Below the pieces are notes generated by a model. It had not been told where the DNA came from and made no database searches. It saw only the letters and a program-made list of their open reading frames with translations. The position numbers and the translations under genes were made by a program. Source: Escherichia ruysiae (GTDB lineage Bacteria > Pseudomonadota > Gammaproteobacteria > Enterobacterales > Enterobacteriaceae). From it: 64,000 bases of DNA. Where the stretch lies: assembly GCF_902498915.1 (NCBI RefSeq), contig NZ_CABVLQ010000001.1; one strand, 5' to 3'. Shown here piece after piece: positions 43,394-52,000 of the stretch. The first letter of the stretch is position 1; each line of letters begins with the position of its first letter.

Positions 43394-44521
43394 TTAGGCG
43401 AAAATATCTACGCCGCTATTACCTGTTGCACGCCCTTGTAAAGAGGCGGGAACCGGCAGTGCATCGTCATCTTCGACAGCCAGGTGTTCATGGCTTGTTG
43501 TGCGCGGACTTTGCTGTTGCTGGGACGCGGCCTGCTGCTGACCGTTAAAACTCTCGCCGCTGATATTGCTCTGTCCCAACTGAATACCGCTTTCTGCCAG
43601 TTGTGTGCGCAGTGCTGGCAGAGCCGCCTCCAGTGCCGCGCGAACGTGCTGATGCGGCGAAACCATCTGGATTTGCGCCTGGTTGTCATCCACCTTAAGG
43701 GAGATTTGCACCTCGCCTAAATCCTGCGGATGCAAACGCAGCTCGGCACTTTGTTGTCCCTGACGGGTAAACAGCGAAATATGCTGGCTTAATGATTGTT
43801 GCCATTCGTGAGAACCCAGCGGTGCACTCAAAACAGGCGCTGCGACGGTGGGCAGTGGCTGCGTCTGGTGCGAAGTGATTAGCGGACTGGCGGCAGCGGT
43901 CACCGGCGATGGCGTGCTGATGACTTCCGCTTTACTCTGGGCTTCAGCAATCAGCGGTGTTAATGGCTGAGTTGGAGCGCCAGGGGCGTCGTCAGTCTGT
44001 GCTGTGGTGAGTTGCGCAGAAGTCAGTTTTGTGAAGAGCGTTGGCTTCTCTGTCGGTAACACGGTTGACGGCGTATTAGTCACTTTGGGTGTATTGTCAA
44101 AACCCGGTAACATCGCGAAAAGGGCGCTCAGGCTTGCGGTGACGTCTTCATTAAGATCATCCGCTTTTTCGTCTTTTGTCGTATTTTTGTCAGCCGCCGC
44201 AGCCAGCGTCATCGCCTGAGCGGCGGTTAACGGTGTTGATGTGGCGTGTTCGTCATTAACGACTGGCGGTGTATCATCCACAGGGAGCAGTAAATCCGCT
44301 TGTTGCGCATCAGAAAGAATATCACTCACCAGCGGTTCGCCTTTTGTGGCAGGTTTATTGGTTGCCACCAGCAATTGGATCGCAGCTTTGTCGGTTGTTG
44401 TATCGTCTGCTAATGCCCCGCTCAACAATGCGAGAAAATCTTGAGCGACATCACTGGCTTTGCCGCCGGGCAATGCGGAGGGGTCAACGTCAGCGGTAAT
44501 CAAGGGCGCTAAGCGAATCAT
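43394..44521 (-). CDS. fliK: FliK, hook-length control protein
   Basis: A 375-residue exported molecular ruler. The N-terminal two thirds is Thr/Ala/Pro-rich and poorly conserved. The C-terminal domain (SQHISLFTRQGQQSAELRLHPQDLGEVQISLKVDDNQAQ) is the FlhB-switching core. Lies at the end of fliFGHIJK; its start overlaps the fliJ end by 4 bases. Confidence 0.94.
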   Translation of the reverse strand: MIRLAPLITADVDPSALPGGKASDVAQDFLALLSGALADDTTTDKAAIQLLVATNKPATKGEPLVSDILSDAQQADLLLPVDDTPPVVNDEHATSTPLTAAQAMTLAAAADKNTTKDEKADDLNEDVTASLSALFAMLPGFDNTPKVTNTPSTVLPTEKPTLFTKLTSAQLTTAQTDDAPGAPTQPLTPLIAEAQSKAEVISTPSPVTAAASPLITSHQTQPLPTVAAPVLSAPLGSHEWQQSLSQHISLFTRQGQQSAELRLHPQDLGEVQISLKVDDNQAQIQMVSPHQHVRAALEAALPALRTQLAESGIQLGQSNISGESFNGQQQAASQQQQSPRTTSHEHLAVEDDDALPVPASLQGRATGNSGVDIFA

Positions 44522-44961
44522 TCTGGTTTCCTCATGGCGGCGCGCTGGGCGAACTCATCCATCTTTTTCTGATCGAGGCGGTTTTCTGCCAGTAGCGCCG
44601 CCGTGGATTGCCGTTCCTGTAGTGTCTGCCAGGCCTGCAAACGTTGTTTTTTCTCCCGCCAGTTATTCAGGGCAACATCAACTTTTTGTGTCCACTGCGT
44701 GAGTTGCTGGTGATGCTGGGTAATGGCTTTTTCCAGCGTCTGAATAAACTGCTGATAGTTGATCCAGCGGTTGCTGGTCATCCCGGCACTCATATCGCTA
44801 TTCAGGTTGTTTCGATATTCATTCTGATAATCGATCAGCATTTTGAGTTGTTCTTCTGCCTGCTGACATCCGCGACGCATTTCACCCAACAGACGTGCGG
44901 CGTTATCCACCTCTTTTTCTGCCAGATCTTTCAGGGTCGCCAGTGCGCCATGTTCTGCCAT
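44518..44961 (-). CDS. fliJ: FliJ, flagellar export chaperone escort
   Basis: A 147-residue protein, almost wholly alpha-helical coiled coil (Gln/Glu/Lys heptads), that sits in the FliI hexamer pore and links it to FlhA. It shows the usual LLGEMRRGCQQAEEQLKMLIDYQ region. Confidence 0.95.
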   Translation of the reverse strand: MAEHGALATLKDLAEKEVDNAARLLGEMRRGCQQAEEQLKMLIDYQNEYRNNLNSDMSAGMTSNRWINYQQFIQTLEKAITQHHQQLTQWTQKVDVALNNWREKKQRLQAWQTLQERQSTAALLAENRLDQKKMDEFAQRAAMRKPE

Positions 44962-44982
44962 CTGCTGTTATCTCCTGCGTAG

Positions 44983-46353
44983 TCACACTGTCGGAAAAAT
45001 ACGTTCCAGCCCCTGAAGAGAGTCTTCCCAGTCCGCGCGTTCAAAAATACCTTGTTGCAAATAGCCCTCCAGCTGCGGCCACAGGGCGATGGCTTTATCG
45101 AGCATTGGATCGCTGCCTTTGGCGTAAGCGCCGACACTGACCAGATCGCGATTACGCTGAAAACTCGACAACAACTGTTTGAATGTGCGCACTCGCGCAT
45201 AATGTTGCTCGCTGATCAACGCCGTCATTGCACGGCTGATCGACGCTTCAATATCGATAGCTGGATAGTGCCCGGCTTCCGCCAGTCGGCGAGACAGCAC
45301 AATGTGACCGTCGAGGATTGCCCGCGCGGAGTCAGCAATCGGATCCTGCTGGTCATCGCCTTCGGTGAGCACGGTATAAAACGCGGTAATCGAGCCGCCG
45401 CCGCTGATGCCGTTTCCGGCACGCTCGACCAGCGCCGGTAATTTGGCGAACACCGACGGTGGATAACCTTTGGTGGCTGGCGGTTCGCCAATCGCCAACG
45501 CAATCTCACGCTGAGCCATCGCGTAGCGGGTGAGGGAGTCCATAATCAGCAACACATGCTGACCACGATCGCGAAAATCCTCGGCAATGCGCGTGGCATA
45601 GGCGGCACCCTGCATTCGCAGGAGTGGGGAAACATCTGCCGGTGCGGCAATCACCACTGAGCGTGCACGTCCTTCAGCACCGAGGATATTCTCAATAAAA
45701 TCTTTTACTTCGCGCCCACGCTCGCCAATCAAACCCACGACAATCACATCGGCGCGGGTGTAACGTGCCATCATTCCCAGCAGCACACTTTTACCGACGC
45801 CGGAACCGGCAAACAGCCCCATACGCTGCCCGCGCCCGACGGTAAGCAGGGCATTGATAGGACGCACGCCCGTGTCCAGCACATGTTCAATCGGTGTGCG
45901 TTGTAACGGGTTAAACGGTGGGGTAATCAGCGCACCGGTTTCAGTCGTATCGGGGGAGGGGAGGCCATCGAGCGGTTTACCGCTGCCGTCCAGAACGCGA
46001 CCTAATAACGCCGAACCGAGCGGCAACTGTTTGCCGCTTTGCAGGCCATCGCCGGAGATATTTTTGGCATAAACGCGTGCGCCGGGCAGGACACCTTCCA
46101 CTTCCTCCAGTGGCATTAAAAACAGTCGTTGACCATTAAAGCCAACCACTTCGCTTTCTACTTCGTGAGTTTCAGTGCCGTTCTGGCGTTCAATCACACA
46201 GGTTGCGCCGAGCGGCAATTGCAATCCGGTAGCTTCCAGCACCAGCCCGGTGGCGCGGGTTAATCGCCCGTAGCGACGCACCGCAGGCAACTGCGCCATT
46301 TTGGCTTCAAAGTTGTCCAGTGTGGTTAGCCAGCGTGTCAGGCGCGTGGTCAT
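44983..46353 (-). CDS. fliI: FliI, flagellar export ATPase
   Basis: A 456-residue ATPase related to the F1 beta subunit. Walker A is GLFAGSGVGKSVLLGM. The Walker B region VLLIMDSLTRYAMAQREIAL and the TEGDDQQDPIADSARAILDGH signature follow. Energises substrate unloading with FliH and FliJ. Overlaps fliH by 1 base. Confidence 0.97.
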   Translation of the reverse strand: MTTRLTRWLTTLDNFEAKMAQLPAVRRYGRLTRATGLVLEATGLQLPLGATCVIERQNGTETHEVESEVVGFNGQRLFLMPLEEVEGVLPGARVYAKNISGDGLQSGKQLPLGSALLGRVLDGSGKPLDGLPSPDTTETGALITPPFNPLQRTPIEHVLDTGVRPINALLTVGRGQRMGLFAGSGVGKSVLLGMMARYTRADVIVVGLIGERGREVKDFIENILGAEGRARSVVIAAPADVSPLLRMQGAAYATRIAEDFRDRGQHVLLIMDSLTRYAMAQREIALAIGEPPATKGYPPSVFAKLPALVERAGNGISGGGSITAFYTVLTEGDDQQDPIADSARAILDGHIVLSRRLAEAGHYPAIDIEASISRAMTALISEQHYARVRTFKQLLSSFQRNRDLVSVGAYAKGSDPMLDKAIALWPQLEGYLQQGIFERADWEDSLQGLERIFPTV

Positions 46354-47039
46354 TACACTACTCCCGGCGCTGCCAGACGGCAGAGTTCTTGCCAGCGAGT
46401 GGCGACACTGGCGTCGAGATCGCCTTCATCGGCGGAGACTTTACAGCCGCCAGGATGGAGTGTCGGATCGCCGCGCAAGCGCCAGCCATGCAAACTTAAC
46501 GTTGCGCCAAGCATCTCATCAACACGTTGTAGATCATCCGGATGCACGCGTAGCTGCGGTTTGCCGCTGAATAACGGTTCTTGCTGTAACAACTGCTGGA
46601 TCTGCTTAATCAACGCCGCATTGTCCACCGTTGGCGTCTGACCGATCACCTGACGCGCCGCCTCCAGCGCCATCTGCATCAGGCGCGAAGCAATCACACT
46701 ATCAAGCGCATCAAGCGTGGTTTGAAATTCGCTGACCAGTTGCTGCATCCGGGCATGAATCGGCGCTTGCTGGGATTTTGCTTGCGCCAGTCCTTGTTCC
46801 AGCCCCTGAGCGATTCCTTCCTGATAGCCTTGTTCGTGGCCTTGCTGGCGACCTTCGGTAATTCCCGCCTGATAACCTTGCTCATGGGCCTGCATTTGCA
46901 GTTGCGCCAGTTGTTGCTCAAGGTTGGGTTCGGCCTCTTCAGGAATGCTCTCTTCTGGCTCGACCATGGGTACAAACACCGTCTGCGGCGGCGCAAGATC
47001 GTCCGGTGTCCAGGTTTTCCACGGCAGATTATCAGACAT
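46353..47039 (-). CDS. fliH: FliH, negative regulator of FliI
   Basis: A 228-residue protein that dimerises, binds FliI and anchors it to the C-ring. A Gly-x3-Gly repeat run is evident (EQGYQAGITEGRQQGHEQGY, continuing to GLEQGLAQ), the hallmark of FliH. ATG 47039 lies inside the fliG end (8-base overlap); a seven-residue longer frame is not supported. Confidence 0.96.
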   Translation of the reverse strand: MSDNLPWKTWTPDDLAPPQTVFVPMVEPEESIPEEAEPNLEQQLAQLQMQAHEQGYQAGITEGRQQGHEQGYQEGIAQGLEQGLAQAKSQQAPIHARMQQLVSEFQTTLDALDSVIASRLMQMALEAARQVIGQTPTVDNAALIKQIQQLLQQEPLFSGKPQLRVHPDDLQRVDEMLGATLSLHGWRLRGDPTLHPGGCKVSADEGDLDASVATRWQELCRLAAPGVV

Positions 47040-48027
47040 AGGTATCCTCGCCGCTGCCAATCACCATCTCGCCGGTTTCGGCAAGACGGCGCACAATCAG
47101 CAGAATCGCTTTCTGTTCGTTCTCGACCTGCGACAGACGCACCGGACCACGATTGGCGAGATCGTCGCGCAGAATATCGGCGGCACGCTGCGACATATTG
47201 CGCAGGAATTTCTCGCGCAGTGGCTGCTCGGCACCTTTCAGGGCGATCAGCAGCGATTCTGAATCCACTTCCTGCAACAGGCGCTGGATGCTGCGATCAT
47301 CGACATCCACCAGATTTTCGAACAGGAACATCTCGTCGATGATCTTCTGCGCCAGCTCACCGTCAAATTCACGCACGGCGGTAATAACCGCTTCTTCCTG
47401 CTGGGTTTTCATCAGGTTGATAATCTCGGCTGCCGTTCTCACGCCGCCCATTTTGCTGCGTTTGAGATTCTGACCGTCGAGAAGGCCATTGAGTACTTCG
47501 GTCAGTTCCGCCAGCGCGGCAGGCTGTACGCCGCCAAAGGTCGCAATACGCAACATCACGTCGTGGCGCAGACGTTCATCGAACAACGCCAGAATATCAG
47601 CGGCCTGGGCGCGCTTCAGATGCACCAGAATGGTGGCGATAATCTGCGGATGCTCATCGCGGATCAGATCGGCGGCGCTCTGCGGTTCCATAAAGTTGAG
47701 TGTCTCAATACCACTGGCGGTATCGCGGGTTTCGAGGATATCTTCCAGCAGGCTGGCGGCACGCTCTTCACCAAGGGCTTTGACCAGCACCGAACGTAGG
47801 TAATCGTTGGCGTTGATATTCAGCGCCGCGAACTGTTCAGCTTCTTGCTCAAACTCTGCCAGCACATCCGTTAACTGCTTATTGGAGATCTGCGTGACGT
47901 TTGCCATCGCCGCACTCAGGGTTTGCACTTCGCGCTGGGAGAGGTGTTTGAATACCTCAGCCGCCCGGTCTTCGCCAATGGTCATTAGCAGGATGACGCT
48001 CTTTTCGGTGCCTGTCAGGTTACTCAT
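47032..48027 (-). CDS. fliG: FliG, rotor switch protein
   Basis: A 331-residue C-ring protein that meets the MotA stator. The EHPQIIATIL motif in the middle domain and the C-terminal charged helix (RSIQRLLQEVDSESLLIALKGA) that interacts with MotA are intact. Overlaps fliF by 8 bases. Confidence 0.97.
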   Translation of the reverse strand: MSNLTGTEKSVILLMTIGEDRAAEVFKHLSQREVQTLSAAMANVTQISNKQLTDVLAEFEQEAEQFAALNINANDYLRSVLVKALGEERAASLLEDILETRDTASGIETLNFMEPQSAADLIRDEHPQIIATILVHLKRAQAADILALFDERLRHDVMLRIATFGGVQPAALAELTEVLNGLLDGQNLKRSKMGGVRTAAEIINLMKTQQEEAVITAVREFDGELAQKIIDEMFLFENLVDVDDRSIQRLLQEVDSESLLIALKGAEQPLREKFLRNMSQRAADILRDDLANRGPVRLSQVENEQKAILLIVRRLAETGEMVIGSGEDTYV

Positions 48028-49678
48028 GATCGTTGTTTATCCACTGGCGAATGACCAGCGCCACCACGCGCGGATCGTTATCAGACATGTCACGGATACG
48101 CTGGCTCATTACTTCAGCTCCCAGACGTTGGTTAGTGCGGCGTTGCTGTAGTTGTTCGTCTTTGCTCAGGCGGACTTCTACCGCATCTTCCTCTTCCGCG
48201 CGGCTCTGTGCCTGTTGCTGTACAGCTTTCATCGTCTCGGCGCGACGTGTTAGCTGTGGGCGTACCGCTTTACGCCACAGCAGCCACGCCACCAGCAGCA
48301 CCAGCAACCAGCGCCCGGCAGCCAGCAACTGATCGATAAATGCCTGCTGTTGCCAGAATGGTAGTTCTCCACCGCTTTCGTCAGTGCTATTGAATGGCGA
48401 GTTGACGACATTGAGCGAGTCGCCGCGTTTTTCCGAAAAGCCCATCGCTTCGCGGGTCAGATCTTCAATCTGCTTCATCTGTTCGGTGCTGAGAGGCAAC
48501 GGTTTGCCATCTGGCAACGTTTTGTAATTCACCACTACCGCAACGGATAAGCGTTGCACATCGCCCACGTTCATCTTGGTATGACGAATGGTGCGATCGA
48601 CTTCGTAGTTACTGGTTTCATTACGCTGCGTGCTACGCGGTCCACTATTGCTGGTGGTGCTCGCCTGCTGCTGGCGATTATTTTGATTTGCCGGAGGCGT
48701 ACTAATTGGTGCGTTATTCGCAGGCGCTGGCTGATTCGACAACGCACCCGGTACGCCGCCCGGATAACCGGAACCGCTTTGCTCGCTCTCATTAAGCTGG
48801 CGTGAGCGGAGCGCCGCCTGTGATTCGTTGCCGTTAGGGCGATACTGTTCTTCTGTTTGCTCTTTACTGGCGAAGTCCAGTTGTGCCGTTACCTGGGCGT
48901 GAATATTGCCGTTGCCGACAATAGGCGACAGGATCGCTTCAATACGCCGCTGAATGCGTCCTTCGACATCGCTGGCATATTTCAACTGGACGTCATTAAG
49001 GTCACGCCCGCTGGTGTTGGATTGGGTTAACAGATGTCCGCCCTGATCCACCAGCGTGACATTTCCTGGTGGTAGACCGGCAACCGCGCTGGAAACCAGA
49101 TGTACAATGGCGCTAATTTGCCCTTCATCCAGCGCGCGGCCTGGCAACAAATTTACCGTCACTGATGCCGAAGGAGATTTTTGTTCACGAACAAATAAAG
49201 AGGGTTTTGGCATCGCCAGATGCACGCGCGCCCCTTTTACCGGGCCAATAGTTTCGATGGTACGGGAAAGCTCGCCTTCCAGCGCCCGCTGATAATTCAC
49301 CTGTTCACTGAACTGGCTGATGCCAAATTTTTCCTGATCGAGCAGTTCAAATCCAACTGCACCGCCTTTAGGTAAGCCTTGCTGCGCCAGACGCAGACGC
49401 AGCTCGTGAACTTTATCGGCCGGAACTTCAATCGCGCCGCTGGCTTCGCTGAAGCGGTAAGGAATATTCATTTGCGTCAGTTGGCTGACGATTGCGCCAC
49501 CATCCTGATCGGAAAGATTGCTGAATAACGTGCGGTAATCAGGGGCTTTTGCCCACAGAATTAACGCGACTATCACTGCCACCGCAGCGGAACCAGCAAC
49601 AATCAGGGGAATTCTCGGATTCGCGCGCAGGCGATTGAGCCACTCAAGAGATTTTGTCTGGGCTGCGGTCGTATTCAT
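48020..49678 (-). CDS. fliF: FliF, MS-ring protein
   Basis: A 552-residue protein with two membrane spans (near 25-45 and 450-470) and a large periplasmic ring-building part. The C-terminal tail LGAEVMSQRIRDMSDNDPRVVALVIRQW binds FliG. ATG 49678 gives the standard length. First gene of fliFGHIJK, divergent from fliE across 214 bases. Confidence 0.96.
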   Translation of the reverse strand: MNTTAAQTKSLEWLNRLRANPRIPLIVAGSAAVAVIVALILWAKAPDYRTLFSNLSDQDGGAIVSQLTQMNIPYRFSEASGAIEVPADKVHELRLRLAQQGLPKGGAVGFELLDQEKFGISQFSEQVNYQRALEGELSRTIETIGPVKGARVHLAMPKPSLFVREQKSPSASVTVNLLPGRALDEGQISAIVHLVSSAVAGLPPGNVTLVDQGGHLLTQSNTSGRDLNDVQLKYASDVEGRIQRRIEAILSPIVGNGNIHAQVTAQLDFASKEQTEEQYRPNGNESQAALRSRQLNESEQSGSGYPGGVPGALSNQPAPANNAPISTPPANQNNRQQQASTTSNSGPRSTQRNETSNYEVDRTIRHTKMNVGDVQRLSVAVVVNYKTLPDGKPLPLSTEQMKQIEDLTREAMGFSEKRGDSLNVVNSPFNSTDESGGELPFWQQQAFIDQLLAAGRWLLVLLVAWLLWRKAVRPQLTRRAETMKAVQQQAQSRAEEEDAVEVRLSKDEQLQQRRTNQRLGAEVMSQRIRDMSDNDPRVVALVIRQWINNDHE

Positions 49679-49892
49679 CGCGCACCTCGCGGCAGATGAT
49701 AGACGGCGGTATTGGCAAAGTGGAACAAGACGCACTCCCGGGTCAGCACACTCGAAAAATTAACGGCCTCATTATTTGTGGTTTTATTTTTTTCTATGCG
49801 CCAATTAACCCGTTTTTTTATCGTTATTTAACGCCTTTATCTTATTGACTTGCTGATAGGCTCTGCTACCAGAAACTATTTGGGAGATGAGT
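49679..49892. promoter_or_regulatory. fliF/fliE divergent promoter region
   Basis: 214 bases between the divergent fliF and fliE starts. In E. coli both are class 2 genes activated by FlhD4C2, so the operator should lie here. The inner stretch 49770-49850 is AT-rich. I cannot place the FlhDC box confidently. Confidence 0.5.
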
Positions 49893-50207
49893 ATGTCAGC
49901 CATACAAGGGATCGAAGGGGTTATCAGCCAGTTACAGGCCACGGCAATGAGTGCGCGTGTCCAGCAGCCACTGTCGCAACCCACAATCAGTTTTGCCGGA
50001 CAGCTTCATGCCGCGCTCGATCGCATAAGCGATACGCAAACCGCCGCGCGCACGCAGGCAGAAAAATTCACCCTCGGCGAACCCGGCGTGGCGCTAAACG
50101 ATGTGATGGCCGATATGCAAAAAGCGTCGGTTTCGATGCAAATGGGGATTCAGGTGCGTAATAAGCTGGTGGCAGCATACCAGGAAGTGATGTCCATGCA
50201 GGTGTAG
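49893..50207 (+). CDS. fliE: FliE, hook-basal-body junction protein
   Basis: A 104-residue rod adaptor between MS ring and proximal rod, first substrate of the export system. Typical ISFAGQLHAALDRISDTQ and VSMQMGIQVRNKLVAAYQEVMSMQV. Start is the second ATG (49893) of MSMSAIQG, giving the standard length; the first at 49887 is possible. Confidence 0.96.
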   Translation: MSAIQGIEGVISQLQATAMSARVQQPLSQPTISFAGQLHAALDRISDTQTAARTQAEKFTLGEPGVALNDVMADMQKASVSMQMGIQVRNKLVAAYQEVMSMQV

Positions 50208-50786
50208 GTTTTAACTTGTTGACTGTGCTTGTTTAATGACATCCGATCCCACAGCGTGGGGCATGGATGGGGCAAACGCACCCAATTTCTGATACCTGCT
50301 CCTGATTGTTTTCTGCCATCCACAACGCTTTGCACTGGATACAATCCAGACTCTCTTTTCCCGTGCTGCCGATCTTTTGTATTCCGCGTTTGAATGCGTG
50401 AAGGCAAAGTTCGTAAGTTAGCGATGGATTAGATAGTGAAAAGAAACGCGGCTGTCGGATTGGAGCCGCGGGACAAGGCCAAAAATTTTCCAAGAGTTGT
50501 TGAATTTCCCAGCTTTTTTGGAAGCGCATGTATCTTACTAATAACTAAAAAAGGTTTAAACCATAAAATTAATCGTATTTTCAGGTAACACTTACCGATA
50601 TATCCCCACACTATTCAGACGGTTAAAGCAGCAAGTATTTAACGCGTAAACAGGGCGCGGGTTTGTCGCTCTCGCCAGCAGGTGTGATGTGGGGGGAAAC
50701 CGTGTCACAGCCAGCTCCTGTCTGTTACTGACAGTCATTTTCAAGTACAGGAAAGTAATGACGGGGATAGCCCCGTCGTTCTCTGT
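50208..50786. other. accessory segment between fliE and pliG
   Basis: In K-12 the fliE side of this interval carries the integrase fragment intG and the yedK-yedN genes; none is visible here. The segment has one doubtful minus-strand frame (50233-50529, listed separately) and otherwise many stops. It ends near the converging end of pliG. Confidence 0.5.
50233..50529 (-). CDS. small cysteine-rich hypothetical protein (doubtful)
   Basis: A 98-codon frame with eight cysteines, six of them in the last 36 residues (CIQC, CVCP, RCGIGCH). No signal peptide, no family I recognise. The CxxC, CxC and final Cys spacing could bind zinc or iron-sulfur, or the frame may be chance in decayed DNA. Its ribosome site is unconvincing. 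Kept because no better reading of this stretch exists. Confidence 0.3.
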   Translation of the reverse strand: MRFQKSWEIQQLLENFWPCPAAPIRQPRFFSLSNPSLTYELCLHAFKRGIQKIGSTGKESLDCIQCKALWMAENNQEQVSEIGCVCPIHAPRCGIGCH

Positions 50787-51188
50787 TTACTTAATCTGGA
50801 TGTTGACGCTGTATTTTTTAGCCTTGTTTTTACGAGCGTCATTGCGGGTTTGAAGCACCCTTAGCTCATATTTACCGGAAGCGGGAAGGATGTACTGACC
50901 GTTGTCATCAAGCTCGGGAGAGTATCTGGAGAGATCAACCGAATCGCTGATTCCGGGCCCAAAGAGGACAATATCAGCTCCCTCATTGGAGATGCTGACG
51001 TGCACCTTCTGGCCTTTTTGGGCATAGAAGTTATATGTGTCGTAATCGTATCCCTTTATCTCTCCTGAGTACTGCGCACTATTATGCCCCTTCCTGAACT
51101 CAACATTAACGTCCTTGCCAGCGGCAGAGGCCGTTGAGGTTAGCAGTGCAAAAAGAAAAATGGCTTTACTTACACCATTGATTTTCAT
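50787..51188 (-). CDS. pliG: PliG, periplasmic inhibitor of g-type lysozyme
   Basis: A 133-residue secreted protein with a signal peptide ending near residue 22 (TSTASA). The mature part NVEFRKGHNSAQYSGEIKGYDYDTY and the end YELRVLQTRNDARKNKAKKYSVNIQIK are those of PliG (ycgK in E. coli), which blocks goose-type lysozyme. A Zur palindrome sits 34 bases upstream. pliG is known in E. coli as a Zur-regulated gene. Whether this is the strain's only copy cannot be seen. Confidence 0.85.
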   Translation of the reverse strand: MKINGVSKAIFLFALLTSTASAAGKDVNVEFRKGHNSAQYSGEIKGYDYDTYNFYAQKGQKVHVSISNEGADIVLFGPGISDSVDLSRYSPELDDNGQYILPASGKYELRVLQTRNDARKNKAKKYSVNIQIK

Positions 51189-51221
51189 GTGTGTTCTCCT
51201 CAGTCATGGAAAAACTACCGT

Positions 51222-51238
51222 TGTTATAATATAACAAT
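51222..51238. promoter_or_regulatory. Zur box upstream of pliG
   Basis: TTGTTATAATATAACAA is a perfect 17-base palindrome around a central A and fits the E. coli Zur consensus TGTTATA-N-TATAACA. It lies 34 bases before the pliG ATG, where repression of a promoter is expected. Zinc-loaded Zur should keep pliG off and zinc shortage should open it. Confidence 0.8.
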
Positions 51239-51312
51239 TTTTGCCAGATATTTTCCATGAGCCTCCCGCCTGGAAGTTGCTATGGCGCGTGAGTGGTGTC
51301 AGGGAAGAGATA

Positions 51313-51353
51313 ATCTGACAGATACCTGTACAAATAACGGATAACTGTCAGAT
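51313..51353. repeat. 9-bp inverted repeat between pliG and the YcgX-like gene
   Basis: ATCTGACAG (51313-51321) and CTGTCAGAT (51345-51353) are perfect reverse complements with a 23-base spacer. It lies 20 bases beyond the stop of the YcgX-like gene and may be a terminator without a strong T-run, or an operator. Confidence 0.5.
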
Positions 51354-51372
51354 CTGAGATGAGCTAATACAC

Positions 51373-51777
51373 TTAAATTAAGGGTTTATTGTTTTCAACA
51401 TCTTCAATATATAAGAGTGTATTATCGATGGAATAGTAACGACGTTTATTATCATTAACGTCAGTAACCCACCGGAAAACACCCGCATTCGCGAGCGTTA
51501 TACAATATTCCCGAAAAGTAGACTTTCTGGAAATGTGAGTCCGGGCTGCTTTTATTACTTGCTCAGGGTTCTTAGTGGCACTGACTTTTAATAGATTTCT
51601 GCTTCCTCTTATTAACAACACCTTGTCATCGTGTGTGACGATCCTAATGTTATCTGTAGCAAGATAGTAAATGTAATGCGCAATATGATGACGTTTTAAC
51701 TCTGTGTAAAACCAGGAAAAGTTTAGCTCCGTTCTCACTTGCTCAAACATCTTTTGGAAAATAGCAACCTGATCCAT
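51373..51777 (-). CDS. YcgX-like DUF1398 protein
   Basis: A 134-residue cytoplasmic protein (MDQVAIFQKMFEQVRTELNFSWFYTELK...). The pattern HHIAHYIYYLATDNIRIVTHDDK and KSTFREYCITLANAGVFRWVTDV resembles the DUF1398 group that includes E. coli YcgX and YbcV. Function unknown. It lies between two Zur-box genes but has no box of its own that I can see. Gene name withheld because the match is from memory of the family only. Confidence 0.65.
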   Translation of the reverse strand: MDQVAIFQKMFEQVRTELNFSWFYTELKRHHIAHYIYYLATDNIRIVTHDDKVLLIRGSRNLLKVSATKNPEQVIKAARTHISRKSTFREYCITLANAGVFRWVTDVNDNKRRYYSIDNTLLYIEDVENNKPLI

Positions 51778-51952
51778 CAGAGGGAATAATCTCTTGTTAG
51801 TTGTGAGAGTTTGTAGTTTGCATGATTGGTGCTATTCCTTCAATCAGATCCGATGACTTAATGCGGGTGACAAAGACGTACTAAATATAGGGTTATGATG
51901 CGTGTGTCTGGTTAGGTTTTGCTATTCGTTCTTCAGTATTGCACTCGCAAAA

Positions 51953-51967
51953 TGTTATGTTATAACA
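51953..51967. promoter_or_regulatory. Zur box upstream of the zinT-like gene
   Basis: TGTTATGTTATAACA differs at one non-central position from the palindrome TGTTATA-N-TATAACA seen before pliG. It lies 33 bases before the ATG at 52001. Zur control of zinT is established in E. coli. Confidence 0.78.
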
Positions 51968-52000
51968 TTTAATGAATGTTGAAGCGGGAGGATAAACTGG

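Noticed and set aside
46722..47342. 206-codon plus-strand frame across fliH-fliG
   Set aside because: Shadow of two well-supported flagellar genes.
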